Source: CAZKRU01 sp964555235
GTDB taxonomy: Bacteria; Verrucomicrobiota; Verrucomicrobiia; Methylacidiphilales; CAMAQI01
Assembly (NCBI GenBank): GCA_964555235.1
Contig: CAZKRU010000110.1
Span: forward strand, 1-10,079
Reading direction: 5' to 3'
DNA: 10,079 bases
The notes under the pieces: generated by a model
The model's database searches: none
Seen by the model: the letters and a program-made list of their open reading frames with translations, nothing else
Told to the model about the DNA's origin: nothing
Translations under genes and position numbers: made by a program
Part shown: piece after piece, positions 1 to 6,593 of the stretch
Numbering within the stretch: position 1 is the stretch's first letter
Layout of the letters: each line of letters starts with the position of its first letter

Positions 1-50
1 ATCTCTTCCTCAAGCATTTTTCACGCCACTTCACCACTTTTGCAGAGGTC

Positions 51-899
51 TCAGGATATGAATTTCTCTATTGTTTGGCGTGTTTCCTGTAGGGTTAATT
101 CCAGACAACACTCTTTCGCTAAAGCTTGGTAGGGAGACTCCCACTCGGGAGGAGTGCTTGGAAATACTTTAGGAAGCTCATGGGTTCCTCGTTTAACAAA
201 CGTTGTTTGAATGGCTTCTTTTAATGTTCTTTTGCTCATGGTCCCCATCTGAATCAAGAGAGCCATATCTATGACATCTTTTACCCGGCTGTTGAATCTA
301 TCTCCTCGTGGTAGGGTATATGCATGAAGTTTTTCGGCGAATTGTTGTTCTTTTGAAATAGCATTGAACTTGGGTGCTGGGATGCCAGCAAAGCCCAGCC
401 AGTCACGTGCCTCAATCACTTCAGTCGGCAGAACGACGGCGTCACCGATTCCCACATCGAGATGGAATTTTACAAATGGCTTTCCGGCCAAAGAGACGGT
501 GACTGGATAGCGGGCACCGCCCTCTGGGGCGGCGTCTAAATCCATTTTGGGTTCTCCAATTACAAGGTTGAAGAAATCACTCAAATCGGTTTGTGCCCGG
601 ATCTGCAACGCTTTCAAAATCTGGCCCTTTAATTCTGATGCGGCTTGTGCGGGAAGGGAGAGATCGATGTCCTTGGTGGTTCGAGCGGTTTTGAGTCTTA
701 ATTCCATGGCGTAGCCACCTTTCAGAAGCCATGGAGTCTGATGCTCTGCGAAGATCCGAGCGAGCAGGCGATCAAATGACACTTGACGTCGGAGGCGTTG
801 TAAATCGGTCCCTTCATTGGTAGAAATGCTTTTAAGACGCGCTTCCAGCGCCACCCGGAAGGCGGTGGCGGTTGTGTAGTGATGAGATTGTTTTTTCAT
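51..899 (-). CDS. abiEii: AbiEii/AbiGii-family nucleotidyltransferase toxin
   Basis: This is the toxin half of a type IV toxin-antitoxin (abortive infection AbiE) pair, 282 aa. The family (PF08843, DUF1814) has a DNA polymerase beta-like nucleotidyltransferase fold. Characterised members bind GTP or add nucleotides to tRNA acceptor ends, which stops growth until the antitoxin prevails. In the sequence, KGG at 60-62 followed by R68 and KDID at 76-79 form the nucleotide-binding and metal-binding motif. HLDVG is at 146-150, EKLHA at 189-193, and R205/KD207-208/D211 form the C-terminal catalytic-type motif, so every expected block is present and the protein looks intact. Its ATG overlaps the stop of the upstream antitoxin gene as ATGA, a sign of translational coupling. 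About 50 bases remain to the left edge, with no gene I can identify. Family assignment is firm; the cellular target is not known here. Confidence 0.88.
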   Translation of the reverse strand: MKKQSHHYTTATAFRVALEARLKSISTNEGTDLQRLRRQVSFDRLLARIFAEHQTPWLLKGGYAMELRLKTARTTKDIDLSLPAQAASELKGQILKALQIRAQTDLSDFFNLVIGEPKMDLDAAPEGGARYPVTVSLAGKPFVKFHLDVGIGDAVVLPTEVIEARDWLGFAGIPAPKFNAISKEQQFAEKLHAYTLPRGDRFNSRVKDVIDMALLIQMGTMSKRTLKEAIQTTFVKRGTHELPKVFPSTPPEWESPYQALAKECCLELTLQETRQTIEKFIS

Positions 900-1504
900 T
901 TCTTTTTGAGGGGATATTTCCGATTGGTCAGGAAGGAAAGGTGGTGGCGATTTTTCTCGAGATCCATTTCGGTAATGAGCCCTCGTGCTTTGGCCTCTAA
1001 AAATGTTTTGGAAAGCATTTCCTTGGAAACCTCGCCTTGATTCATGAGATCCAGAAAGGTTTGAATGGGGCGTGTAAGTCGATAACCCTGGCGCTCTTCA
1101 GTTTCCTGTGGAGAGAGATTTGCGTAGTGCAGTACAAGAATAGGAGGTGTTTTTGAATTCTTGCGAAAGGTGGGAGGAACGGTCATGTGCAGCTTGGCCG
1201 GCATCAAATCGGAGAGATCATAGATACTGAGGGCAGTTTGATGCGAGTAAACGCCTTGAGGTTGGTCTTTGCGGTTCCGGGACCAAAGTGACCAAATAAT
1301 CAGATCAGAGCGTTCGGGAGTTGGAAAATGGGTCAGACGAAAAATTCCTCGATGCTCCCGCTGCCAATTGCCGGCGCGCACATGATAAGAATGGTTGGTT
1401 TGGTCATATCCGGCCTCATGTGCCTGTTTTGCGGTGAAAAGACCGGACTGGCTTTCTGCTATTGCAAAAAGCTTAGCCTGAGACTCGAGAAAAGACGTCT
1501 TCAT
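896..1504 (-). CDS. abiEi: AbiEi-family antitoxin/autorepressor
   Basis: This is the antitoxin partner of the downstream AbiEii toxin, 202 aa from the chosen start. Residues 11-56 form a winged-helix domain: an LFAIAESQSGLFTAKQA helix pair, then a wing ending HRGIFRL. Such domains in AbiEi proteins bind the operon's own promoter. SHQTALSIYDLSDL (87-100) and TRPIQTFLDLM (144-154) match the conserved C-terminal half that neutralises the toxin. The frame is open upstream to an ATG at 1570, but those 22 residues do not resemble the family, while the ATG at 1504 gives the usual short lead into the winged helix. No Shine-Dalgarno is visible before 1504. The nearest promoter-like sequence would give an almost leaderless transcript. 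The stop overlaps abiEii by ATGA. The low GC content compared with the genes to the right is consistent with acquisition. Confidence 0.82.
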   Translation of the reverse strand: MKTSFLESQAKLFAIAESQSGLFTAKQAHEAGYDQTNHSYHVRAGNWQREHRGIFRLTHFPTPERSDLIIWSLWSRNRKDQPQGVYSHQTALSIYDLSDLMPAKLHMTVPPTFRKNSKTPPILVLHYANLSPQETEERQGYRLTRPIQTFLDLMNQGEVSKEMLSKTFLEAKARGLITEMDLEKNRHHLSFLTNRKYPLKKK

Positions 1505-1516
1505 AAGAGAGTAACT

Positions 1517-1545
1517 AAAATATCCACATTGCTTGTAGCGATCAA
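1517..1545 (-). promoter_or_regulatory. Putative promoter of the abiEi-abiEii operon
   Basis: On the minus strand, TTGATC (1540-1545) and TATTTT (1517-1522) are separated by 17 bases, which fits a sigma-70-type promoter. Only 12 bases separate the -10 element from the ATG at 1504, so transcription would begin within a few bases of the start codon. This agrees with the lack of a ribosome binding site. This is a pattern match only. Confidence 0.4.
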
Positions 1546-1553
1546 CATAAATA

Positions 1554-1568
1554 GCGTAACAATTACGC
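1554..1568. promoter_or_regulatory. Palindromic candidate operator for AbiEi
   Basis: GCGTAA and TTACGC form a perfect 6-bp inverted repeat around a 3-base centre, lying just upstream of the -35 element proposed for the abiE operon. Studied AbiEi proteins repress their own promoter by binding inverted repeats in this position, so this is the obvious candidate site. Binding is inferred from position and family knowledge, not shown. Confidence 0.4.
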
Positions 1569-1570
1569 AA

Positions 1571-1899
1571 TTAATGTAATACCTCGGGAATGACTTGATT
1601 CAGAAGTGCTGTGCTTAAAAATAGGCCTACGCGCGCCGAAGCGCATTCCGAGCATCTATGGTATGCCAGAGGGTATGTGAGGTGTTTAAGATTGGTTTTT
1701 ATTCCTGCCTCAAGTTACTTTGGAATCACATGGGCCAAGCAAAAATTCAAGAATTTTTTTGGCTTTTGACTTTGTATGCACACGATTTGAGGTTGGTGCA
1801 TTTTTTTGGGGGCATGGGACATATTTTAATATCATTACAGAATGGGAAAGTAGCAAAATTTGCTACAATATTTTGCTACAGTGCTAGCTAAAACCGTCT
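1571..1899. other. AT-rich gene-free stretch with inverted repeats
   Basis: No convincing gene lies here. A 77-codon plus-strand frame at 1658-1891 has no recognisable domain, ribosome site or neighbour logic. The stretch contains a tight palindrome at 1741-1758 (AAAAATTC-AA-GAATTTTT) and a cluster of GTAGCAAA/TTTGCTAC repeats at 1850-1880. It is more AT-rich than the DNA to the right of 1937, and ends at the broken tRNA gene. I read it as the end of an acquired or rearranged segment. Confidence 0.5.
1850..1880. repeat. Cluster of GTAGCAAA/TTTGCTAC repeats
   Basis: GTAGCAAA (1850-1857) and TTTGCTAC (1859-1866) form a perfect 8-bp inverted repeat around one base. A second TTTGCTACA follows 13 bases after the first, ending at 1880. 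Two direct copies plus one inverted copy suggest binding of a dimeric protein, such as a repressor or a recombinase or its accessory factor. No gene reads away from it nearby, so its role is open. Confidence 0.6.
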
Positions 1900-1936
1900 G
1901 TGTCAATGTAGCGCTCTACCACTAAGCTAACCGCGC
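1900..1936 (-). pseudogene. 5' half of tRNA-Val(GAC), truncated in the anticodon loop
   Basis: Read on the minus strand, 37 bases match the first half of a tRNA. There is a 7-base acceptor strand GCGCGGT, TA at positions 8-9, a D arm GCTT-AGTGGTA-GAGC that pairs, a single linking base, the anticodon stem strand CTACA and the loop TTGACAC with anticodon GAC (valine). The expected 3' partner TGTAG, variable loop, T arm with GTTCGA and the acceptor complement do not follow. I also find none in the remaining 1.9 kb downstream, so the gene is broken after the loop. The promoter upstream is intact. The likely cause is integration of, or recombination with, a mobile segment using the tRNA gene as target. 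A tRNA intron is an alternative but would need the 3' half to appear. Confidence 0.72.
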
Positions 1937-1958
1937 GTTTGTCCGTAAGGGGAGAAAA

Positions 1959-1987
1959 GTTATAAAGAGTCTTTAGAAGGGTGGCAA
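1959..1987 (-). promoter_or_regulatory. Promoter of the truncated tRNA-Val gene
   Basis: On the minus strand, TTGCCA (1982-1987) and TATAAC (1959-1964) are separated by exactly 17 bases, and the tRNA 5' end at 1936 lies 22 bases past the -10 element. This is close to consensus and is the strongest promoter match in the window. Because the tRNA is broken, transcription from it would now run into the AT-rich stretch and towards the abiE operon. Confidence 0.6.
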
Positions 1988-2089
1988 TATTTTTTGTCGT
2001 CCCCATCTTGCTTTGACTTGATCGAATCAGGAGGACGGATCTCCGTTGGTTTGGATCGAAAGATTCTTAAGGCCTTCTCTTTCGTCGAG

Positions 2090-2707
2090 TTAAATTCTTC
2101 CGAGAATCGTTTCGATGACCAACATCGTCAGTTTTGTTCCCAGTGCCAGAGCAATTCGAACGGGGGGGAGATTGATCAAAAGCAGCATTCCAAGGATCCA
2201 CCAAGGGCTGTGGGGAGGAAGCAATTCTTCTATTTTTGGGAAGAGTGTTTTGAGAATCGGCCAGCCATCGAGGAATGGGAGGGGAAGGAGATTGAACCAT
2301 CCCAAGAAAACGGAAAAGACGGCAAATTGACTGGCTAAACCGAGAAGTTCATGGCCGGCGGGGAGAGTGAATCGTGCAAGCGCATAGATGAGGAGCGCGA
2401 GGAGAAAGTTTGCGAAAGGTCCCGCAAGTGCCACGAGGATGTCATCCCGACGGGGATGTCGCAGCATGGATGAGTCAATCGGGACCGGTTTTCCGAACCC
2501 GAGAATACTGATTCCTCCGAGGTATCCGATCACGGGGAAGATAATCGACCCAAAAAGATCGAGATGGGGCATTGGATTGAGAGTTAATCGTCCGGCGTAT
2601 CGAGGGGTGTCATCGCCAAGCTGAGTGGCTGCCCACGCATGAGCGGCCTCGTGAAAGGCGATAATCGGGATCAGCATAAAAAGCGATATGAGATGGAAGT
2701 CTGGCAT
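2090..2707 (-). CDS. M50 family site-2 protease (zinc metalloprotease)
   Basis: This is a membrane-embedded zinc metalloprotease of the M50B type, 205 aa, the usual size for the short bacterial branch. HEAAH at 19-23 supplies two zinc ligands and the catalytic glutamate. NPMPHLD (44-50) is the conserved follow-up motif, AGPFAN (95-100) sits at the start of the next membrane helix, and N139 with LPLPFLDG (141-148) provides the third ligand, D147. Several hydrophobic segments (about 5-28, 52-72, 90-112, 122-140 and 168-190) fit the fold. Substrates of this short branch are mostly unknown; relatives perform regulated intramembrane proteolysis. The frame is open to 2845, but the ATG at 2707 starts right before the first helix and leaves room for a divergent promoter region. 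No clear Shine-Dalgarno is present, so the start is less sure than the family. Confidence 0.85.
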   Translation of the reverse strand: MPDFHLISLFMLIPIIAFHEAAHAWAATQLGDDTPRYAGRLTLNPMPHLDLFGSIIFPVIGYLGGISILGFGKPVPIDSSMLRHPRRDDILVALAGPFANFLLALLIYALARFTLPAGHELLGLASQFAVFSVFLGWFNLLPLPFLDGWPILKTLFPKIEELLPPHSPWWILGMLLLINLPPVRIALALGTKLTMLVIETILGRI

Positions 2708-2831
2708 GAAGGGGTTGTAGCAGTCCCGCTCCCCGAGGCAAGCCTTGCCGGTTAATGGATGGAAAGTGACTATTTCGTCACAAAGTGATATCGCGCTTGG
2801 CAATTGCTTCGGAGTCGATAAAACAAGTCCT
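2708..2831. promoter_or_regulatory. Divergent intergenic region between the M50 protease and the 479-aa gene
   Basis: With the chosen starts, these 124 bases separate two divergently read genes and must hold both promoters, though I see no convincing -35/-10 pair for either. An inverted repeat GTGAC (2766-2770) / GTCAC (2777-2781) lies near the middle and could be a regulator site. Neither gene has a clear ribosome binding site here. Confidence 0.35.
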
Positions 2832-4271
2832 GTGAAAACTTCCATCTTTCAAGAGACCGATCTACTGGATACGCACCGCAAGGCACTCGCCATTAATTTG
2901 GAGAGAAAATACTATGGCACGTTTGCTGAGATTGGGGCCGGACAGGAAGTGGCCCGATGGTTTTTTAAAGTCGGTGGAGCGGCGGGGACCATTGCGAAGA
3001 CGATGTCGGCCTACGACATGACGGTCAGCGATGCGATTTATGGAAAAGCCGACCGTTATGTTTCACGCACGCGCTTGGAAAGCATGTTGGCTCACGAGTA
3101 TCAATTGAACCTGGATCGATTGACGGAAAAGCGGGGAGATCAGACGAGTTTCTTTTCGTTTGCCGATACCGTGACGGCTCGAGGATTTCGAGGAAGTGGA
3201 GAGTGTCATGGATGGATGGGGGTCCGTTTTCAAGCGCATCCCCGGGATGAGTACAGTCAGATCATCATGCACGTCCGGATGTTGGATCTCGAAAACCCCG
3301 CACAACAGGAAGCGATTGGGATTGTCGGCGTGAATCTGCTTTTTGGAGCGTTTCTCCTTCATCATCAACCGGAACGATTGCTCGAGTCCCTGCTCGATAA
3401 TCTCACCACGAACCGGATCGAGATCGATATGATTGAGTTTACCGGGATTGAATTTCGACATGTCGATAATCGCCTGATGAGCCTTCAGTTGGTCCAATTG
3501 GGGTTGAGTAAAGCGGCGATGTTTGGTCCGAGCGGCGAAGTGTTGCAGCCCTCGGAAGTTCTTTACAAAAAAGCGATCCTGGTGGAGCGCGGAAGTTTTC
3601 GGCCGGTCTGTCAGGTGAATCTGGATATGCTTCGGTGCGCCTACGAGTCGTTCTCCAAGGAACCAGAAGTTCAGGGCCAGCCGGTGATTCAATTGATGGA
3701 GTTGACGATGAAAAATCTCCTCGCCTCCGGAGAAGAGGCCGGGAAGATCGATTATCGAGACTTTCTCGCCCGTGCGGAATTGTTGAGTGCCTGTGGGATG
3801 ACCGTTCTCATTTCCGATTACTTTGAGTACTATCGGCTCGCGGCGTATCTGGGGCGTTACTCGAAGCAGAAGATTGGAATTACCATGGGAGCGGCGAGTC
3901 TCCAGGAGCTCTTCGACCCGAAGTACTATGCGAATCTGGAGGGGGGAATTTTGGAATCGTTCGGTCGCCTCTTTAAGGATCATGTCCGTCTTTATATTTA
4001 TCCGATGCAAGTCAAGGGGACGACGGATTTGGTCACGGTTCAAAATCTTCAAGTTGCCGCCGATCTTCGAAAGCTTTACGAATATCTGGTCGATCGGGGA
4101 TGTATTGAGCAGCTCCAAAACTATAATCCCGAATGTCTTTCCATCTTCTCGCGTGAAATTTTGAAGCGTATTAAAGAAGGGGATGCGACTTGGGAGAAAA
4201 TGGTGCCGCATCAAGTGGGAGAAATGATTAAGCGCCACGGTTATTTTGGGTTTCAGAGAGAAGGACGATGA
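2832..4271 (+). CDS. Conserved uncharacterised protein (family often mislabelled TonB-dependent receptor)
   Basis: The protein is 479 aa from the GTG at 2832; the frame is open to a TTG at 2745, but the extra 29 residues look unlike the family. I recognise a widely distributed bacterial family that begins with SIFQETDLLDTHRKAL and has the blocks GTFAEIGAGQEVARWFF, GAAGTIAKTMSAYDMTVSD, HGWMGVRFQ, NRLMSLQLVQLGL and VLYKKAILVERGSFRP. It ends with a WEKMVP motif. Database names such as TonB-dependent receptor or nicotinate-nucleotide adenylyltransferase are carried on members without support. This protein has no signal peptide, plug or beta-barrel pattern, so it should be cytoplasmic. Its function is unknown. 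It overlaps the downstream FAD-linked dehydrogenase gene by ATGA, so the two are probably translated together. A long antisense frame across it is a codon-pattern shadow. Confidence 0.85.
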   Translation: MKTSIFQETDLLDTHRKALAINLERKYYGTFAEIGAGQEVARWFFKVGGAAGTIAKTMSAYDMTVSDAIYGKADRYVSRTRLESMLAHEYQLNLDRLTEKRGDQTSFFSFADTVTARGFRGSGECHGWMGVRFQAHPRDEYSQIIMHVRMLDLENPAQQEAIGIVGVNLLFGAFLLHHQPERLLESLLDNLTTNRIEIDMIEFTGIEFRHVDNRLMSLQLVQLGLSKAAMFGPSGEVLQPSEVLYKKAILVERGSFRPVCQVNLDMLRCAYESFSKEPEVQGQPVIQLMELTMKNLLASGEEAGKIDYRDFLARAELLSACGMTVLISDYFEYYRLAAYLGRYSKQKIGITMGAASLQELFDPKYYANLEGGILESFGRLFKDHVRLYIYPMQVKGTTDLVTVQNLQVAADLRKLYEYLVDRGCIEQLQNYNPECLSIFSREILKRIKEGDATWEKMVPHQVGEMIKRHGYFGFQREGR

Positions 4272-5635
4272 GCGATTGGTTGTCTCGATTTTGTCGTACG
4301 TTTTCCAAGCGGTTGTGGAGTCACCAGTCGGAAGTTTTGATTCAGCATTCCACGGATGCATGGATGGCCTCCGCCTCACCTGAGATCGTGATTTTTCCGG
4401 AAACGACTCAAGACGTTTCCAAAATTCTCCGCTTTGCTCATGCGAACCGAGTTCCGGTCACCGCGCGTGGGGCGGGGAAGGGGTATGTTGGCGGATGTGT
4501 TCCGAAACAGGGCGGAATCGTTTTATCGCTGATCCGGATGAATCGCATCTTGGAAATTCATCCGGAAGATGGCGTGGCCGTGGTTCAGCCGGGAATCATT
4601 ACGGGAAAACTTCAGGAGGCGGCTCGAAAAAAGGGACTCTTTTATCCTCCCGATCCGGCCAGTTTGAAGGATTGTTTTATTGGTGGAAACATTGCGACGA
4701 ATGCCGGGGGGCCTCGCTGTTTAAAGTACGGAGTGACCCGCCATTATGTGCTTGGACTTCAGGTGGTGATGGCGGATGGAATGATTGTTCGAGTCGGTGG
4801 CCGGACGATTAAGAACAAAACCGGATTTGATTTAATCGGAATGTTTGTCGGTTCAGAAGGATTATTGGGAGTGGTCACGGAAGCGACGCTTCGACTGATT
4901 CCGCATCCACCGCAGCGCGCGGCACTTTCGGTGAGTTTTCAGGATCCGCGTCAGGCGGCCCGGGCCGTTCAGAAAATTTTAGGTGCGGGGATTTTGCCGG
5001 CGGCGATGGAAGTGGCCGATGATCTGACGCTGCAAGCCGCCCGGAATGCGTTGGGAATTGGAAAGTTGATTCCGGGGAAAGCCTTTTTGCTAGTCGAAAT
5101 CGATGGTTCCGAATCGGCGGTTCGCTCGGGATTACGAGAGCTTGAGGCGGTGGTTCGAACCGAGAAGCCCCTGGCCTTACGCAAGGCGGTCGGCGATGTG
5201 GGATGTGAAAAGCTCTGGCAAGTGCGTCGAGAGTTTTCCGCCTCTCTCAAGGCAACAGGACTCAAGAAATTGAATGAAGATATCGTCGTTCCGAGGAGTC
5301 GCTTGGTCGATCTCTTTGCGCTCTCGGGAAGGATTCAGAAGAAATACGGAATCTCCGTGGCGAGTTTTGGTCATGCCGGGGATGGAAATATTCATGTGAA
5401 CTTGATGTTGGATGTCAAGGATCCCGCCCAAGTGAGAAAAGCCGATCGCGCGTTGAACGAGCTTTTTACCCAAGTCTTGAAATGGGGCGGATCAATCACC
5501 GGCGAACATGGAATTGGACTGGCAAAGATGCCGTGGTGGAAACAGGCGACTTCGCCTGAGGTGAGAAAGCTTCACTCCATTGTCAAAAAGGCTTTGGACC
5601 CGAAGGGAATTTTAAATCCCGGGAAATTTGTTTAG
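4268..5635 (+). CDS. GlcD-type FAD-linked oxidase/dehydrogenase
   Basis: This is a 455-aa flavoprotein of the vanillyl-alcohol-oxidase-type FAD fold, in the group with glycolate oxidase GlcD and D-lactate dehydrogenases, which oxidise 2-hydroxy acids. The FAD-binding domain covers about 35-210: VTARGAGKGYVGGC (64-77), PPDPASLKDCFIGGNIATNA (127-146, contacting the flavin pyrophosphate), KTGFDLIGMFVGSEGLLG (184-201). The C-terminal domain has GHAGDGNIHVN (368-378), GEHGIG (412-417) and LDPKGILNPGK (443-453), all hallmarks of the D-2-hydroxyacid branch. There is no signal peptide and no fused iron-sulfur domain, and no GlcF-like partner lies nearby, so the electron acceptor is unclear. The start overlaps the previous stop (ATGA), with AAGGA a few bases upstream as ribosome site. 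The exact substrate cannot be read from sequence; function may be tied to the uncharacterised partner upstream. Confidence 0.88.
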   Translation: MSDWLSRFCRTFSKRLWSHQSEVLIQHSTDAWMASASPEIVIFPETTQDVSKILRFAHANRVPVTARGAGKGYVGGCVPKQGGIVLSLIRMNRILEIHPEDGVAVVQPGIITGKLQEAARKKGLFYPPDPASLKDCFIGGNIATNAGGPRCLKYGVTRHYVLGLQVVMADGMIVRVGGRTIKNKTGFDLIGMFVGSEGLLGVVTEATLRLIPHPPQRAALSVSFQDPRQAARAVQKILGAGILPAAMEVADDLTLQAARNALGIGKLIPGKAFLLVEIDGSESAVRSGLRELEAVVRTEKPLALRKAVGDVGCEKLWQVRREFSASLKATGLKKLNEDIVVPRSRLVDLFALSGRIQKKYGISVASFGHAGDGNIHVNLMLDVKDPAQVRKADRALNELFTQVLKWGGSITGEHGIGLAKMPWWKQATSPEVRKLHSIVKKALDPKGILNPGKFV

Positions 5636-5645
5636 GGATGTTTTT

Positions 5646-5673
5646 GGGACGGACGCCTGCGGAGATGCGTCCC
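5646..5673. repeat. GC-rich hairpin between convergent genes
   Basis: GGACGC (5651-5656) pairs with GCGTCC (5667-5672) around a 10-base loop; shifting by one repeat unit lets GGGACG (5646-5651) pair with CGTCCC (5668-5673). It fills the 58-base gap between two converging genes, so it could slow transcription from both sides. Neither strand has a U-run after the stem (the minus strand meets A residues), so it is not a classical terminator. It resembles short hairpins that are scattered in many copies in some bacterial genomes; that is inference. Confidence 0.45.
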
Positions 5674-5693
5674 TACCATTGTGACCAGATTAT

Positions 5694-6593
5694 TTAAATC
5701 ACAACCTGCATGTAGCTCTGCCGTCTGCCATCGGCGAAAGCTTTTTCGAGTGATTCGCTAAACTCGATCTCTTCTGGACTGGGTGGGAGAAAGATATTAC
5801 TAATAAATCGTGCATTCTCTTCGTCGTTGAGCATTCGATTTTTCTGAAGAAAGAAGCAGGTCGTCATGTATTGATAGTGATTGTGGCGTTGTGAGTAGAT
5901 GCGCCAACGACCGTGTTCGAGGGCGAAGTTGAAATCGTTGCAGGCTTGGTTGCCGCATCCTTGCGGATGGCGGATATGACAACAGAGTCCGCCTTCGGTG
6001 TTGAGAAGGTACCCGGTGGAGTGGCAGAGAAAGAGGCTTGTGTAGACAACATCCCAACCACGCACCGGGAAAAGGGAGTTCGGAAAGAGGGTGCGGTTTT
6101 TCATCCACCAGTCGGTTTTTACAAACCAGAGGTCTTGTCCGATGATGTAGAGGTCGGGCTTTCCGGGAGGTTCGTCGGGATCGCTAATTTCGGTTCGGGA
6201 AATCGCAATCGTCTCCATTCCGACTTCCATTAATTCAGCGAGTCGAGGCCAGAGGCGTTCGGTGAGAAGGATATCGCTATTCATGACGGCGAACCACAAA
6301 TGCCCGCGTTTTTCGGCAAGTGCGGCCGCACGATCAAAGATGTCGCGAACGAATGGGAATCGGGGTCCGTTCGGATCGACGATTTCACGTGAGCTCTCTT
6401 GAAGCGAGGCGTCGACGGTCCACCCCTCCGGTTCAATGACTTCATCGGGGAAAGTAATATTGACCGGGTGAAGAGGAATTCCAGCGTTGATTTGAGTCTG
6501 AATCGCTTGAAGTGAAAATTTCTGACGTCGCGCCCGTCCCGGATCCGTGAACGGAGCGAGATTGACGGCGAGGGTGATGGGAGGGAGATGCAT
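5694..6593 (-). CDS. Uncharacterised protein, possibly GT-A-fold glycosyltransferase-like
   Basis: The protein is 299 aa; I do not recognise a named family. Several features suggest a GT-A-like nucleotide-sugar transferase fold. The N-terminus has a beta strand followed by an RRQKFSLQAIQTQINAGIPL helix and a strand (about 7-48). WFAVMNSDILL (100-110) has NSD in the place where such enzymes put the metal-binding DxD. Then come DLYIIGQDLWFVKT (147-160) and FPVRGWDVVYTSLFL (175-189), like an acceptor-site block. The region 203-220 is rich in Cys and His (CCHIRHPQGCGNQAC), which could bind a metal. There is no signal peptide and no membrane helix. Its ATG overlaps the stop of the upstream 68-aa membrane protein gene as TAATG, so the two are coupled. 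A glycosyltransferase role is a fold-level guess; the open frame itself is well supported. Confidence 0.7.
   Translation of the reverse strand: MHLPPITLAVNLAPFTDPGRARRQKFSLQAIQTQINAGIPLHPVNITFPDEVIEPEGWTVDASLQESSREIVDPNGPRFPFVRDIFDRAAALAEKRGHLWFAVMNSDILLTERLWPRLAELMEVGMETIAISRTEISDPDEPPGKPDLYIIGQDLWFVKTDWWMKNRTLFPNSLFPVRGWDVVYTSLFLCHSTGYLLNTEGGLCCHIRHPQGCGNQACNDFNFALEHGRWRIYSQRHNHYQYMTTCFFLQKNRMLNDEENARFISNIFLPPSPEEIEFSESLEKAFADGRRQSYMQVVI

Noticed and set aside
1658..1891. 77-codon plus-strand open frame in the AT-rich stretch
   Set aside because: No recognisable domain, no ribosome site, composition of an AT-rich spacer, and it runs through the palindromic repeats.
1571..1936. Group I intron in the anticodon loop of tRNA-Val
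   Set aside because: Bacterial tRNA introns do sit in the anticodon loop, but no tRNA 3' half (TGTAG, a GTTCGA T arm, acceptor complement) appears anywhere to the left of the break, and abiEi begins within 400 bases.
2766..2781. CRP-type operator between the M50 protease and the 479-aa gene
   Set aside because: GTGA and TCAC are present, but the spacer is 8 bases instead of the 6 needed for CRP, leaving only a generic inverted repeat.
2832..4271. TonB-dependent receptor label for the 479-aa protein
   Set aside because: There is no signal peptide, plug domain, TonB box or alternating beta-barrel pattern; the label seems to have spread through databases.
3063..4379. 438-codon open frame antisense to the 479-aa gene
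   Set aside because: It mirrors a strongly conserved coding frame and crosses the gene junction at 4268-4271; its translation has no coherent domain, so it is a codon-usage shadow.
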